A stretch of 22,688 nt of DNA from JAHELQ01 sp965603365 (GCA_965603365.1 CBFDCR010000080.1:1-22688), one strand, 5' to 3'. Counted from the stretch's first letter, positions 1 to 8,355 are shown. Numbers and translations are program-made. The notes: a model not told the origin generated them from the sequence alone.

Positions 1-331
1 CTTTTAGATCGCCCTCTTCCTTATAACTATGGAACATTCGAAAAAGCCGAGAGCCATCGTATTTTTCAAGAAATTTTATTTTTTTTGATTTTCCTGAGAT
101 TTCAGGAAATAATTTAGCCGGATCGCTGTCACTACTGAATGGAATAGCCTTTACACTGAGATTATAAGAACTGAGAAGTGAATCAAATCCACCGATCAGG
201 CTTTTATTATCGTGACTACGATTATAAAATGGAGTAATAAAGTCAAATTGCCCGGTATCATTCCTTTTAGCTTCTTGACCTACCATATGAAAATTATAAA
301 AGAAATCAGATAATATTTCAATAGACCACAC
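1..331 (-). CDS. Coding-like fragment running off the left edge, unknown product
   Basis: Read on the minus strand, one frame stays open from an in-frame stop near 344 to the window edge, about 110 codons. The first possible starts are GTG at 331 and ATG at 286 and neither has a Shine-Dalgarno sequence. The translation looks like real protein (mixed, soluble, with stretches such as NDTGQFDFITPFYNRS and KSLIGGFDSLLSS) but I do not recognise the family. It lies 67 bp downstream of lpxC on the same strand and is more AT-rich than lpxC. It could be the 5' part of a gene continuing to the left, or a 5'-truncated remnant; the missing ribosome binding site favours a remnant or an unusual start. No function is assigned. 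Confidence 0.4.
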   Translation of the reverse strand, partial: MWSIEILSDFFYNFHMVGQEAKRNDTGQFDFITPFYNRSHDNKSLIGGFDSLLSSYNLSVKAIPFSSDSDPAKLFPEISGKSKKIKFLEKYDGSRLFRMFHSYKEEGDLK

Positions 332-397
332 ATGATAAAGTTAAAGCAGCCGCATATTTGTCCGACATGAAAAGAAAAAAAGGGGGGAGGGGATGTT

Positions 398-1729
398 TTA
401 TTTGTTCATGAAGTGGTCGCGGATGAAGTTGACCATCAGGGCGTTGTCTGAGTGGCCTGTCTTCTGGGCGATGATCTTGCCCCGGATGGGGTGGCCCAGC
501 AGGTAAAAGTCCCCCATGATGTCCAGGATCTTGTGGCGGGCCAGTTCATCTTTGAAGCGCAATTGGGTGTTGATGATCTTACCCTTATCGATCAGGATAA
601 AATTGTTCATCCGGCCGCCCTCGGCCAGACCCATCTGGGACAGCTTGCTGATCTCATCTACGAATCCATAAGTACGGGCCGGGGCAATCTCCCGCTCAAA
701 GTCTTCCGGTGAATTTAAGACAAACTCATAGGTCATCCGGCCGATGGGTTCCGGGTAGATAACGGTATATTTGACCGCAAAGCCGTCAAAGGGCTCGACC
801 CTGATAAATTTGCCGTCCTCGCTCTCGTCACCGAAGCTCAAGGGCCGGTCGATCACGATTTCGGGAATCAACTCCCCCTGCTCTACCACCCCGCTGTCCC
901 GCAGGAATTCACAAAATCTGCTGGCCGACCCGTCTCCGATGGGGACTTCTTTGCTGATCTTGACGGAGAGGTTGGTGATGCCGAAGGCGTGCAGGGTGGC
1001 CATGAAGTGCTCGATGGTCCTGGCTTCCAATCCGTCTTTGCGAATGGAGGTGGCATAATTGGTGGTATCCAGGTACTCCACCCGGGCCGGGATATAGCCC
1101 TCTTCGGAGATGTTCTCAAAACGGATGCCCTTGCCCACCGGCAGCGGTTGGATGGCCATGCCGGTCTTTTCGCCCGAATGAAGCCCGATGCCGTAAAAAA
1201 TATTGCTTTTAGCCACGGTCTTTTGCCGCCGCAAATGGCTGGTATCGCCCAGTTCAAATTTAATGACTCCGGAACTCTCCCTCTTGCCGCCTCTTTTTTC
1301 TCCTAACGGCAGCCCGTTATGGTGTTCGCCTAAAAGGGACTTCAGCTTCTTATTCTCTTCCAGGACCTGCCGGTACTCTAAGCCCCGATTCAGGACAAAA
1401 AGCACCTTATCCAGACTCAGAGGCTTCTCCAGAAAGTCGTAAGCACCCTCCTTAACCGCCCGCACCGCGGTGGAGATGTTGCCGTGACCGGAAATCATGA
1501 TAATGATCTGAAAGGGATCGATTTCCAGTATATTTTTCATCGCTTCCAGGCCGTCGATGCCCGGCAGCCATATGTCCAGAAAAACGGCCTCCGGCCGGAT
1601 ATTCTTGAACTTTTCGACAGCCTCCTCACCGGAGGCGGCAAAAAAGACCTTGTAACCCTCATCCTCCAGAATCGTTGCCAGGGAGACCTGTATGTTTTTT
1701 TCATCATCCACGACCAGGATTTTTTTCAT
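398..1729 (-). CDS. lpxC: NtrX-like receiver domain fused to LpxC (UDP-3-O-acyl-GlcNAc deacetylase)
   Basis: 443 aa with two parts. Residues 1-115 are a CheY-like receiver closest in style to NtrX: acidic pocket D8/D9, phospho-acceptor D52 in FLDIWLPGIDG, S80 in MISGHGN, and K102 in EKPLSLDK. Residues 116-160 are a short helical and charged linker like the one following NtrC-family receivers. Residues 161-443 are a full LpxC catalytic unit: E240/H241 in ARTIEHFMATL, the loop PIGDGSAS, ARTYGF, H399/D403 in RHKILDIMGD, and H426 in KTGHSDN. By comparison with E. coli LpxC, H241, H399 and D403 bind zinc, E240 is the catalytic base and H426 assists. LpxC removes the acetyl group from UDP-3-O-acyl-GlcNAc, the committed step of lipid A synthesis. 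AAAGGA precedes the start. Only 17 residues follow H426 (about 40 in E. coli), so the usual degradation tail is missing. It lies 15 bp after the Clp-like gene, probably one operon. Phosphorylation control of LpxC is inferred. Confidence 0.95.
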   Translation of the reverse strand: MKKILVVDDEKNIQVSLATILEDEGYKVFFAASGEEAVEKFKNIRPEAVFLDIWLPGIDGLEAMKNILEIDPFQIIIMISGHGNISTAVRAVKEGAYDFLEKPLSLDKVLFVLNRGLEYRQVLEENKKLKSLLGEHHNGLPLGEKRGGKRESSGVIKFELGDTSHLRRQKTVAKSNIFYGIGLHSGEKTGMAIQPLPVGKGIRFENISEEGYIPARVEYLDTTNYATSIRKDGLEARTIEHFMATLHAFGITNLSVKISKEVPIGDGSASRFCEFLRDSGVVEQGELIPEIVIDRPLSFGDESEDGKFIRVEPFDGFAVKYTVIYPEPIGRMTYEFVLNSPEDFEREIAPARTYGFVDEISKLSQMGLAEGGRMNNFILIDKGKIINTQLRFKDELARHKILDIMGDFYLLGHPIRGKIIAQKTGHSDNALMVNFIRDHFMNK

Positions 1730-1744
1730 GTTTCCTTTGCCCCG

Positions 1745-4669
1745 CTACCTCGACTTTTCATTCGCCTCTTCCAGCCACCCTGTCTCATCACACGTCACCG
1801 GGCCGCCACCCTCTAAACTAAATTCCACCTCGTCTCCTTTCAAAGAGCAGGCCACACACCCGGCCTCATCCCACTCTTCCTCTAAAGACGTTTTAGAGAG
1901 TTTTTCCAGTAAAAGATTCTTCAATGTCCTGGAAATATTGCGGGCGCCGTACTCTCTGGAATACCCGACCTTTACAATGAAATCGATGACCTCATCCGCA
2001 ATAAACAGTTCCTTGCCCTGCTTTTTCAGATTTTCCCGGACTTCCCTCAACTGAATATCGATAATCTTCTTGATATCCTCCTTCTTTAAATTCTTAAACA
2101 GGACAATCTCATCGATGCGATTCAAGAACTCCGGTGAGAAGAACCGTTTTAATGATTTAAGAAGGGATGCCCGGGAGACATCCGCCCCTTCCAGGTCCCC
2201 GCGGTAGCCCATCTGAATTTTTGAGAACATAGAAGTACCGATATTGGAGGTCATGATGATGGTGGTGTGGGAAAAATCGACCACGTTGCCCCTGGCATCG
2301 GTCAATCGGCCGGCATCGAATACCTGAAGAAAGATATTGAGCAGTTGGGCGTCTGCCTTTTCGATTTCATCCAGGAGGATGACGGAAAAGGGATTCTGCC
2401 GCACCTTATCGGTCAATTGATTGGTATCGTGATAACCCACATAACCGGGCGCAGCACCGACAAAGCGGGAATAGGTAAACTTTTCCATATACTCGGACAT
2501 GTCGATGCGAATCAGATAATCCTCCGATCCATATAGGGCCTTGGCCAGGGCAATGGCGGTCTCGGTCTTGCCGACGCCGGTGGGTCCGATAAACAAAAAG
2601 ACCCCATCGGGCCGATTCTTTTTGACATCAAAATCCAGTTTCGATGTCATTACATTGGCGACGACTCGCGTTAATGACTCATCCTGACCCACAATATGGC
2701 CGGACAAATTTTCCAGCAAATGGCCCAGACGATACTTCAAGGATAGTGAAATATGGGTCTCCGGGAGATTCAAAATATCCGACAGCACTTCGATGACCTC
2801 TACCTGACCAACTTCCAGCCGCATGAGTTCTCCCGAGTGAAACTTTAATTTCACCTTCGAGATACAGCGTTCAAAGATCAGAATGGCCGAATCCGGCAAC
2901 TTCTTCTCTTTAATACTCCGCCTGGCACTATCCACGCTGTCGGCAATGATCTCATCGGATACGATCACGTTATCTCTGGCCAGAACCTCTTTGGCCCGAT
3001 GTTTCAAAATAGCTCTGGTATCTTTTATCGACAGTTCATTCAGGTTAATCTTCTGAAAGAATCCCATCAACGAATGATCTTTTTCCACCGAATTCTTATA
3101 TTCTTCATAATTGGTGGTGGCGATGACTTGAATGGAGCGATCCCTCAAAAAGGGTTTTAAAATATTGACCAGGTCGAGAGAAGTCCCCCTGGCGGCCCCG
3201 GATAACATCATCAGGTGTATGTCTTCCAGCACCAGGATGGAATTTTGGCTTTTAAAGTCATCCAGCAGTTTCAGAACCTTCTCTTCAAATTGGCCCCGGT
3301 ACTTAGAACCGGTCAGCAGAGAAACGAAATTGATTTCTTTAATGCCCCTGCCTTTTAAGCCTGTCGGAACATTTTCGTTCATTATCCGTTGGGCCAGAAA
3401 CCGGATCAGGGTCGTCTTGCCCACCCCGCTCTCGCCGATGAGGATGGCATTTTTTCTGGAATTTGAAATCAATATTTCGATCAATTGGCGCAGCGCCTTT
3501 CCCCTGCCAACGATCTCCTCATCGCTCCGGGAAACACTTCTCATCACATCGTAGAAAGCATCATTCTGCCGGTTCTCGACTTTTCCCTTGCTCTGGGTTT
3601 CCATCTCCTTAATCTTCTTGATCTTTCCCGCCACCCGTTTACTCTGGGTGATATTTAAAAACTTCTCATAATAATTCAGGGCCAGATCAAAGTTTTCTTC
3701 CCGGACGTATATATCGCCCATGATTTCATAGACATCGGCATAATAGGGGAAAAGCAGCACGAATTTTTGTAAAGATCGTTTTAAATCAAAAATTTTTTTT
3801 AGACCCATCAGGTTCCTGATCTGCAGTAAAAATACCAGGGGATAATTGATCTTTTCAAAGGGCAGCTCCTTTAACAGCTCGAAACTATCTTCAAAACGAT
3901 TGCTCCGCTGATATTGATAGGCATTCTCAAGCAAATCGATCTTTTCAGATAAAGTATGGTCTCTATCTGAGATTCTCTCTTTTATTTTCCTGGCATTTTC
4001 AAAATCAAAATTTAAAATGAGGAAATTAAAGGTCAACAAATCATGCCTTTTATTTTGAACGAAAATCTCTTCACCCGATACAATTTCTCTATATATAAGA
4101 TGAGTTTCACTAATCCCACTCAGGAAAAAGTAATCCTTTTGCCTGGGAATAATAAATGGAGAAAGGGCCAATTCTACGGTGGGATTCACAAAAATCAGTT
4201 CATCCCCTTTCAACTGGATCGTACCGTTGACCTTCTGGTCGAATATAGAAAAAAAGTTTTCGATCCAGAATTTGTAATCGGAAAATAAATTCTCCCGGCT
4301 CTTTTTTTCTTTATAAGAGGTACGGGCCCTGAAATAATCGATTATATTTTCAGTCACAAAGTTAAAAGTCTGCCGTTCGGTTCTGGAAAATTTAAATATT
4401 TTCGTGTCGAATTTATTAAGATATAAAGTAATATTTCCCAGAATTCCGGGAAGCTGGTCGGGGAAGAAATCCTTTCCAGCCGGGAGAATGATATTCTTCC
4501 TTTGATAGAGATTTTCAGCCTTCAGCAATGTGTCGACAATATGGCTGAAATAAAATAAAAGTGATTGGAAATTTTTTTTTGTTAACTCCCTTTTTTTCAC
4601 GGTTAGTTGTGGGTGAAAAGACGACAGGAAGAACATCACATTTTTCAACTGACCAAATTGAATATCCAT
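1745..4669 (-). CDS. TPR-containing double-AAA+ Clp-type unfoldase
   Basis: 974 aa. Residues 1-210 match nothing I recognise and are not a Clp N domain. Residues about 220-345 are helical with at least one clear TPR (311-341, ADVYEIMGDIYVREENFDLA). D1 spans about 385-600: Walker A GESGVGKT (412-419), pore loop GSKYRG (454-459), Walker B-like ILVLEDIH (478-485), sensor N520. D2 spans about 655-945: Walker A GPTGVGKT (695-702), pore loop GYVGY (743-747), Walker B ILLDEIEKA (764-772), TSN (807-809), FLNRID with R851, sensor-2 GAR (908-910). There is no ClpB middle domain. D2 is canonical, but D1 has the Walker B acidic pair as E-D rather than D-E, and the usual ERRF arginine fingers read MGFF (535-538), so D1 may bind ATP without normal hydrolysis. 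The ClpP-docking loop is not clear; QMGY (818-821) sits where ClpC has a VGF-type loop. It probably unfolds proteins in the cytosol. It has a consensus promoter and is first gene of the operon with lpxC. Confidence 0.9.
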   Translation of the reverse strand: MDIQFGQLKNVMFFLSSFHPQLTVKKRELTKKNFQSLLFYFSHIVDTLLKAENLYQRKNIILPAGKDFFPDQLPGILGNITLYLNKFDTKIFKFSRTERQTFNFVTENIIDYFRARTSYKEKKSRENLFSDYKFWIENFFSIFDQKVNGTIQLKGDELIFVNPTVELALSPFIIPRQKDYFFLSGISETHLIYREIVSGEEIFVQNKRHDLLTFNFLILNFDFENARKIKERISDRDHTLSEKIDLLENAYQYQRSNRFEDSFELLKELPFEKINYPLVFLLQIRNLMGLKKIFDLKRSLQKFVLLFPYYADVYEIMGDIYVREENFDLALNYYEKFLNITQSKRVAGKIKKIKEMETQSKGKVENRQNDAFYDVMRSVSRSDEEIVGRGKALRQLIEILISNSRKNAILIGESGVGKTTLIRFLAQRIMNENVPTGLKGRGIKEINFVSLLTGSKYRGQFEEKVLKLLDDFKSQNSILVLEDIHLMMLSGAARGTSLDLVNILKPFLRDRSIQVIATTNYEEYKNSVEKDHSLMGFFQKINLNELSIKDTRAILKHRAKEVLARDNVIVSDEIIADSVDSARRSIKEKKLPDSAILIFERCISKVKLKFHSGELMRLEVGQVEVIEVLSDILNLPETHISLSLKYRLGHLLENLSGHIVGQDESLTRVVANVMTSKLDFDVKKNRPDGVFLFIGPTGVGKTETAIALAKALYGSEDYLIRIDMSEYMEKFTYSRFVGAAPGYVGYHDTNQLTDKVRQNPFSVILLDEIEKADAQLLNIFLQVFDAGRLTDARGNVVDFSHTTIIMTSNIGTSMFSKIQMGYRGDLEGADVSRASLLKSLKRFFSPEFLNRIDEIVLFKNLKKEDIKKIIDIQLREVRENLKKQGKELFIADEVIDFIVKVGYSREYGARNISRTLKNLLLEKLSKTSLEEEWDEAGCVACSLKGDEVEFSLEGGGPVTCDETGWLEEANEKSR

Positions 4670-4729
4670 TCAATATCCGACCTCAATCATTCTTTTTTCC
4701 AGGCACGAGATAACCAAAAGTTCAGAAAA

Positions 4730-4758
4730 ATTATATATTTTAAAGCGCCATTTGTCAA
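4730..4758 (-). promoter_or_regulatory. Consensus sigma70 promoter for the clp-like/lpxC operon
   Basis: On the minus strand, a perfect TTGACA (4758-4753) is followed after 17 bp by a perfect TATAAT (4735-4730). Transcription would start near 4723, about 53 nt before the ATG at 4669. The match is exact in both boxes and in spacing, and it points at the Clp-like gene. Confidence 0.8.
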
Positions 4759-4792
4759 CAAATCTGTTCACTTAAAAATTTTGATTTGGAAA

Positions 4793-4821
4793 TTGATTTT
4801 TTTTGGGAGGTCTGGTATACT
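4793..4821 (+). promoter_or_regulatory. Sigma70 promoter for the TPR kinase operon
   Basis: TTGATT (4793-4798), 17 bp, TATACT (4816-4821). The expected transcription start is about 4828, only some 6 nt before the ATG at 4834, so the mRNA would be nearly leaderless. It lies 34 bp from the -35 box of the divergent promoter at 4730-4758, so one regulator could affect both. Confidence 0.65.
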
Positions 4822-4833
4822 TTCCAGACTGAT

Positions 4834-7194
4834 ATGAAAGAAATATTAGACTTTATCAACCAGCATTCAGAGATCAAACTCATCGTTATTCTTCTCGTCA
4901 TTGTTGTAATTGTAAAAATCGTATTTGAGTTATTGAAGGTGGCTAAAATATTGGACATTCAGGATAAGCCCTTTCTCGATGCACTCTATTCCATATTTTT
5001 TAAAAAATCTTATCGCCTCAAACAGGCCAAAAAGGCGCTGAAGCAGGGGATGTTCTATAAAGCCGGCAAGATATTCGAGGACATCGGCGATTACAAGAAA
5101 GCGATCAGGGCCTATGAGGACGGGAAGGAATTCAACGAGATGGGCCAACTCTACGAGAAGCTCAACAGGGAAACGCTGGCCATCGAAGTTTATAAGAAGA
5201 GCGGCAACATGGACGGGATCATCAAACTCTATTTAAAGCGAAAAAATATCGAAGCCGCCTGCGCCATACTGGAAAACAACAACCGTTTTCAAGAGGCGGC
5301 AGAAATATACTATAATTACGAAAGGTATGAAAGGGCCGCCCAAATTTACGAAAAAAAAGGCTTTTATAAAAAAGCCGCCTATATTTACGAGAAGGCGGGA
5401 AATTTAAAAAAGGCAGCCCAAAATTTTGAAAAATGGTACTTAACCAATGCCGACACATCGGTGGGCTATCAAAACTCCGACCAGATGGCAGAAGATCTTT
5501 TCAAGGCGGTCGAATTATATACAAAAGTCGGCGATGTGGAGAAGGCCTACGAAATGCTGCTGAAGAACAATAAATTTGAAAAGGCGGGAGATCTGGCCCT
5601 AAAAATGGAAAAACTCGACCAGGCCGCCAAACTATTCGAAAAGGCGCAATTACCATTAAAAGCGGCAGAGATATACGAAAAAATAAACCAAAAGCCCATT
5701 GCCTGTCAGCTAAGGGGCGAAGATGCCTTTGCCCGGGGCAATACCCGGGAAGCAGCCGAGTGGTATCTAAAAGGAGAAGATTATACCCGGGCCGCCGAAC
5801 TGTTTGAATGGGACCGCATATACGACAAAGCAGCCTATTGTTACTTCATGAATCAAAATTACCTGCCGGCTGCGGAAAACTACATGCGGGCCGGTATTGA
5901 AGAAGAGGCAGGCAAAATGTACGAATTGGGCCAGCAGTGGAAAATGGCGGCCGACATCGCCTTTAAATATAAAAAATTCCAGAAGTCGGGGGAATTGTTT
6001 GAAAAGGCGGAAGAGTTTTACAACGCCGGAATTTCATTTTTAAAGGTGGACGATGAAAGGAGAGCATTGGCCAATTTTCAGAAAGTCAAGCCCGGTGACG
6101 AATTTTTTGAAAATGCCGTCACCCAGTTGGCCCACATCTTCCTCAAAAACCGGAAGCCCCAATTGGTGATCGAAAAGATCGGAAAATTGCTGGCCAACAA
6201 ACCGATCACCAAAAAATACTTAGAATGGTACTATCTGCTGGGGCAGGCCCACGAAAACGCCGGAAACTTCAAAAAAGCCTTCGATATTTATCAGGGCATT
6301 CTGACGGAGGACTACACCTTCAAAGATGTCCACCAAAAGTTGAAGGAAGTCGAAGACCTGATCAAAAAATATAAAGAGATGGAACTGGTTTCTGAAGATT
6401 CCTCTCAACGCTACAAGATAGTCGAGAAGGTCGGTGAAGGCGGCATGGGAGTCGTATACAAAGCGGAAGACAAAGTACTCAAGAGAATCGTGGCTCTGAA
6501 AATTCTGAACTCCAGCTTAATTAAAGACAAAAGGAGCCTGGAGAGGTTTTACACCGAAGCCCGTTCCACCGCCTCCCTCTCCCATGCCAACATCGTAACG
6601 GTGTACGATGTGGGGCAAATCAATAACGACCACTTTATCTCTATGGAATTCATCGAGGGTGAAAACTTTATGAACCTGATCCGCAAAAACAAGGCCTTCA
6701 CCATCCCCCAGATCCTTTTCATTGCCATCAAAATATTGAAAGCCCTCGATTATTCTCACCGCAAGGGAATCATCCACCGGGATATCAAACCCCACAATAT
6801 TATGATTACCCGCCAGAAGGAGATCAAGATCATGGATTTTGGTCTGGCGGTGATCAGAGGAGATGTCAAAGATGGGGAAAGCGGTATTATCACCGGCACC
6901 CCCTATTACATGTCTCCGGAACAAATACAGGGTATCCAGACCGACCACCGTACCGATATCTATTCCACCGGGGCAACCCTATTCCATCTCATCGCAGGGC
7001 GAGTACCCTTCAAAGGAGAAAACGTTTTTTACCAGCATTTGTTCGAGCCGGCGCCGCCTATCACGAAATTTCGGTCCGACATCAATGCCAAATTAGTCCA
7101 GATCATCGAGAAGTGTATGGCAAAAAAGAGGGAAGACCGCTTTCAAAGTGCCCAGGAAGTGTTAAACGATATAAAGACGATCAAATCAACATAG
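4834..7194 (+). CDS. Membrane-anchored helical-repeat protein with C-terminal Ser/Thr kinase
   Basis: 786 aa from ATG 4834. An upstream in-frame TTG (4786) overlaps the promoter and is rejected. Residues 14-37 are one strongly hydrophobic membrane segment. Residues 60-510 form an alpha-solenoid of TPR-like helical repeats; between 155 and 195 the motif A-A-x-x-Y/F-E recurs every 13 residues. Residues 527-786 are a Hanks-type kinase: glycine loop GEGGMG (534-539), VALK with K556, catalytic HRDIKPHN (648-655), DFG (668-670), and SPE (694-696) in place of APE. All catalytic residues are present, so it should be active on Ser/Thr of unknown targets in the cytosol. The order (membrane helix, repeats, kinase) is the reverse of the PASTA kinases, where the kinase is N-terminal. 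It starts an operon: the next gene's Shine-Dalgarno overlaps its stop. It is divergent from the TPR-AAA+ gene, which suggests but does not prove a shared role. Confidence 0.93.
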   Translation: MKEILDFINQHSEIKLIVILLVIVVIVKIVFELLKVAKILDIQDKPFLDALYSIFFKKSYRLKQAKKALKQGMFYKAGKIFEDIGDYKKAIRAYEDGKEFNEMGQLYEKLNRETLAIEVYKKSGNMDGIIKLYLKRKNIEAACAILENNNRFQEAAEIYYNYERYERAAQIYEKKGFYKKAAYIYEKAGNLKKAAQNFEKWYLTNADTSVGYQNSDQMAEDLFKAVELYTKVGDVEKAYEMLLKNNKFEKAGDLALKMEKLDQAAKLFEKAQLPLKAAEIYEKINQKPIACQLRGEDAFARGNTREAAEWYLKGEDYTRAAELFEWDRIYDKAAYCYFMNQNYLPAAENYMRAGIEEEAGKMYELGQQWKMAADIAFKYKKFQKSGELFEKAEEFYNAGISFLKVDDERRALANFQKVKPGDEFFENAVTQLAHIFLKNRKPQLVIEKIGKLLANKPITKKYLEWYYLLGQAHENAGNFKKAFDIYQGILTEDYTFKDVHQKLKEVEDLIKKYKEMELVSEDSSQRYKIVEKVGEGGMGVVYKAEDKVLKRIVALKILNSSLIKDKRSLERFYTEARSTASLSHANIVTVYDVGQINNDHFISMEFIEGENFMNLIRKNKAFTIPQILFIAIKILKALDYSHRKGIIHRDIKPHNIMITRQKEIKIMDFGLAVIRGDVKDGESGIITGTPYYMSPEQIQGIQTDHRTDIYSTGATLFHLIAGRVPFKGENVFYQHLFEPAPPITKFRSDINAKLVQIIEKCMAKKREDRFQSAQEVLNDIKTIKST

Positions 7195-7203
7195 GAGAGC
7201 AAC

Positions 7204-8355
7204 ATGGATTTTTCTTTAGACGAAGAACTGGTGGAATTGAAGGAGCTGACGTTTCAATTTGCCAAAAATGAAATCAGACCAGTGGCCGCCGAATATGATG
7301 AAAAAAATGAATTTCCCTATCCGGTCATGCAAAAAGCCTTTGAGGTCGGGTTTCTGTCATCTGGGATTCCCATCGAGTACGGCGGGACCGGTTTTTCCAA
7401 TTTGCAGAATTGTATCGTATGTGAAGAACTGGCCTGGGGATGTGCCGGTATGTTCACCTCCATCATGGCCAACACCCTGGCCACCACCCCCATTGTGCTT
7501 TTTGGAAACGAAGAACAAAAAAAAGAATTTTTAACACCCTTAACCAAAGAGATGTCTTTCGCCTGCTTCGGATTGACCGAGAGGGAGGCCGGCTCAGACA
7601 ACGCCGCCATTAAGACCACCGCCGTTAAAGATGGCGACCATTATGTTTTAAACGGTTCCAAAACATTTATCACCAATGCCGGCGTCTCAAAAGTGGGTGT
7701 TATCTTTGCCTCCACCGATAAAGCCAGAGGGGCCAGAGGCTTATCCGCCTTTATTGTGCCCATGGATCTGGCAGGTATTACCGTCGGCAAACACGAAAAC
7801 AAAATGGGCCACCGGGCATCCAATACGGCCGAGATATACTTTGACGACGTTAAATTACCGGCCAAAAACCTGCTCCGGCGAGAGGGGCTGGGATTCATCA
7901 TTGCCATGAGAACCCTGGATTTTGCCCGACCGGCGGTAGGGTCCGGCGGTCTCGGTGTGGCCCGGGCCGCTTATGAGGAGGCTTTAAAGTATTCCCAGGA
8001 GCGGGTTCAGTTCGGCAAGCCCATTGCCTCGTTTCAGCACAACGCCTTCAAACTGGCAGATATGGCCACCGAGATCGATGCCGCCCGCCTCCTGGTCTAT
8101 CGTTCCGCCTGGATGCTGGACAACAAGCTGAAAGCCTCCAAGGAATCCGCCATGGCCAAAATCGTGGCCACCGACGTGGCCATGAAAGTCTCCGTCGATG
8201 CCGTTCAGATGCTGGGGGGTTATGGTTACATGAAGGAATATCCGGTGGAAAAGATGATGCGAGACGCCAAGCTGCTGCAGATTTACGAAGGCACCAACGA
8301 AATCCAGAGACACGTCATCTCTTTAGAGATCCTGGGCAGCTTGAAAATTCAATAA
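7204..8355 (+). CDS. Acyl-CoA dehydrogenase
   Basis: 383 aa, full length for the family. It oxidises an acyl-CoA to the trans-2-enoyl-CoA using FAD and passes electrons to electron-transfer flavoprotein, in fatty-acid or branched amino-acid breakdown. Signatures: CFGLTEREAGSDNAAIKTTA (121-140, flavin and substrate contact), RVQFGKPIASFQ (267-278), QMLGGYGYMKEYPVEKMMRDAK region (335-356), and IYEGTNEIQR (360-369), in which E362 is at the position of the catalytic base in short- and medium-chain enzymes. Substrate chain length cannot be read from this. AGGAGAG (7193-7199) overlaps the kinase stop. Its own stop overlaps the next start by one base (TAATG), so the two flavoproteins are translationally coupled. 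No ETF genes are in the window. Confidence 0.95.
   Translation: MDFSLDEELVELKELTFQFAKNEIRPVAAEYDEKNEFPYPVMQKAFEVGFLSSGIPIEYGGTGFSNLQNCIVCEELAWGCAGMFTSIMANTLATTPIVLFGNEEQKKEFLTPLTKEMSFACFGLTEREAGSDNAAIKTTAVKDGDHYVLNGSKTFITNAGVSKVGVIFASTDKARGARGLSAFIVPMDLAGITVGKHENKMGHRASNTAEIYFDDVKLPAKNLLRREGLGFIIAMRTLDFARPAVGSGGLGVARAAYEEALKYSQERVQFGKPIASFQHNAFKLADMATEIDAARLLVYRSAWMLDNKLKASKESAMAKIVATDVAMKVSVDAVQMLGGYGYMKEYPVEKMMRDAKLLQIYEGTNEIQRHVISLEILGSLKIQ

Noticed and set aside
452..1816. Several plus-strand open frames opposite lpxC
   Set aside because: They are antisense shadows of receiver-LpxC, whose domain motifs are unambiguous.
4786..4833. Upstream TTG start for the TPR kinase, adding 16 residues
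   Set aside because: It falls inside the -35/-10 region of a good promoter, and the added residues are not like a normal N terminus. ATG 4834 directly precedes the membrane helix.
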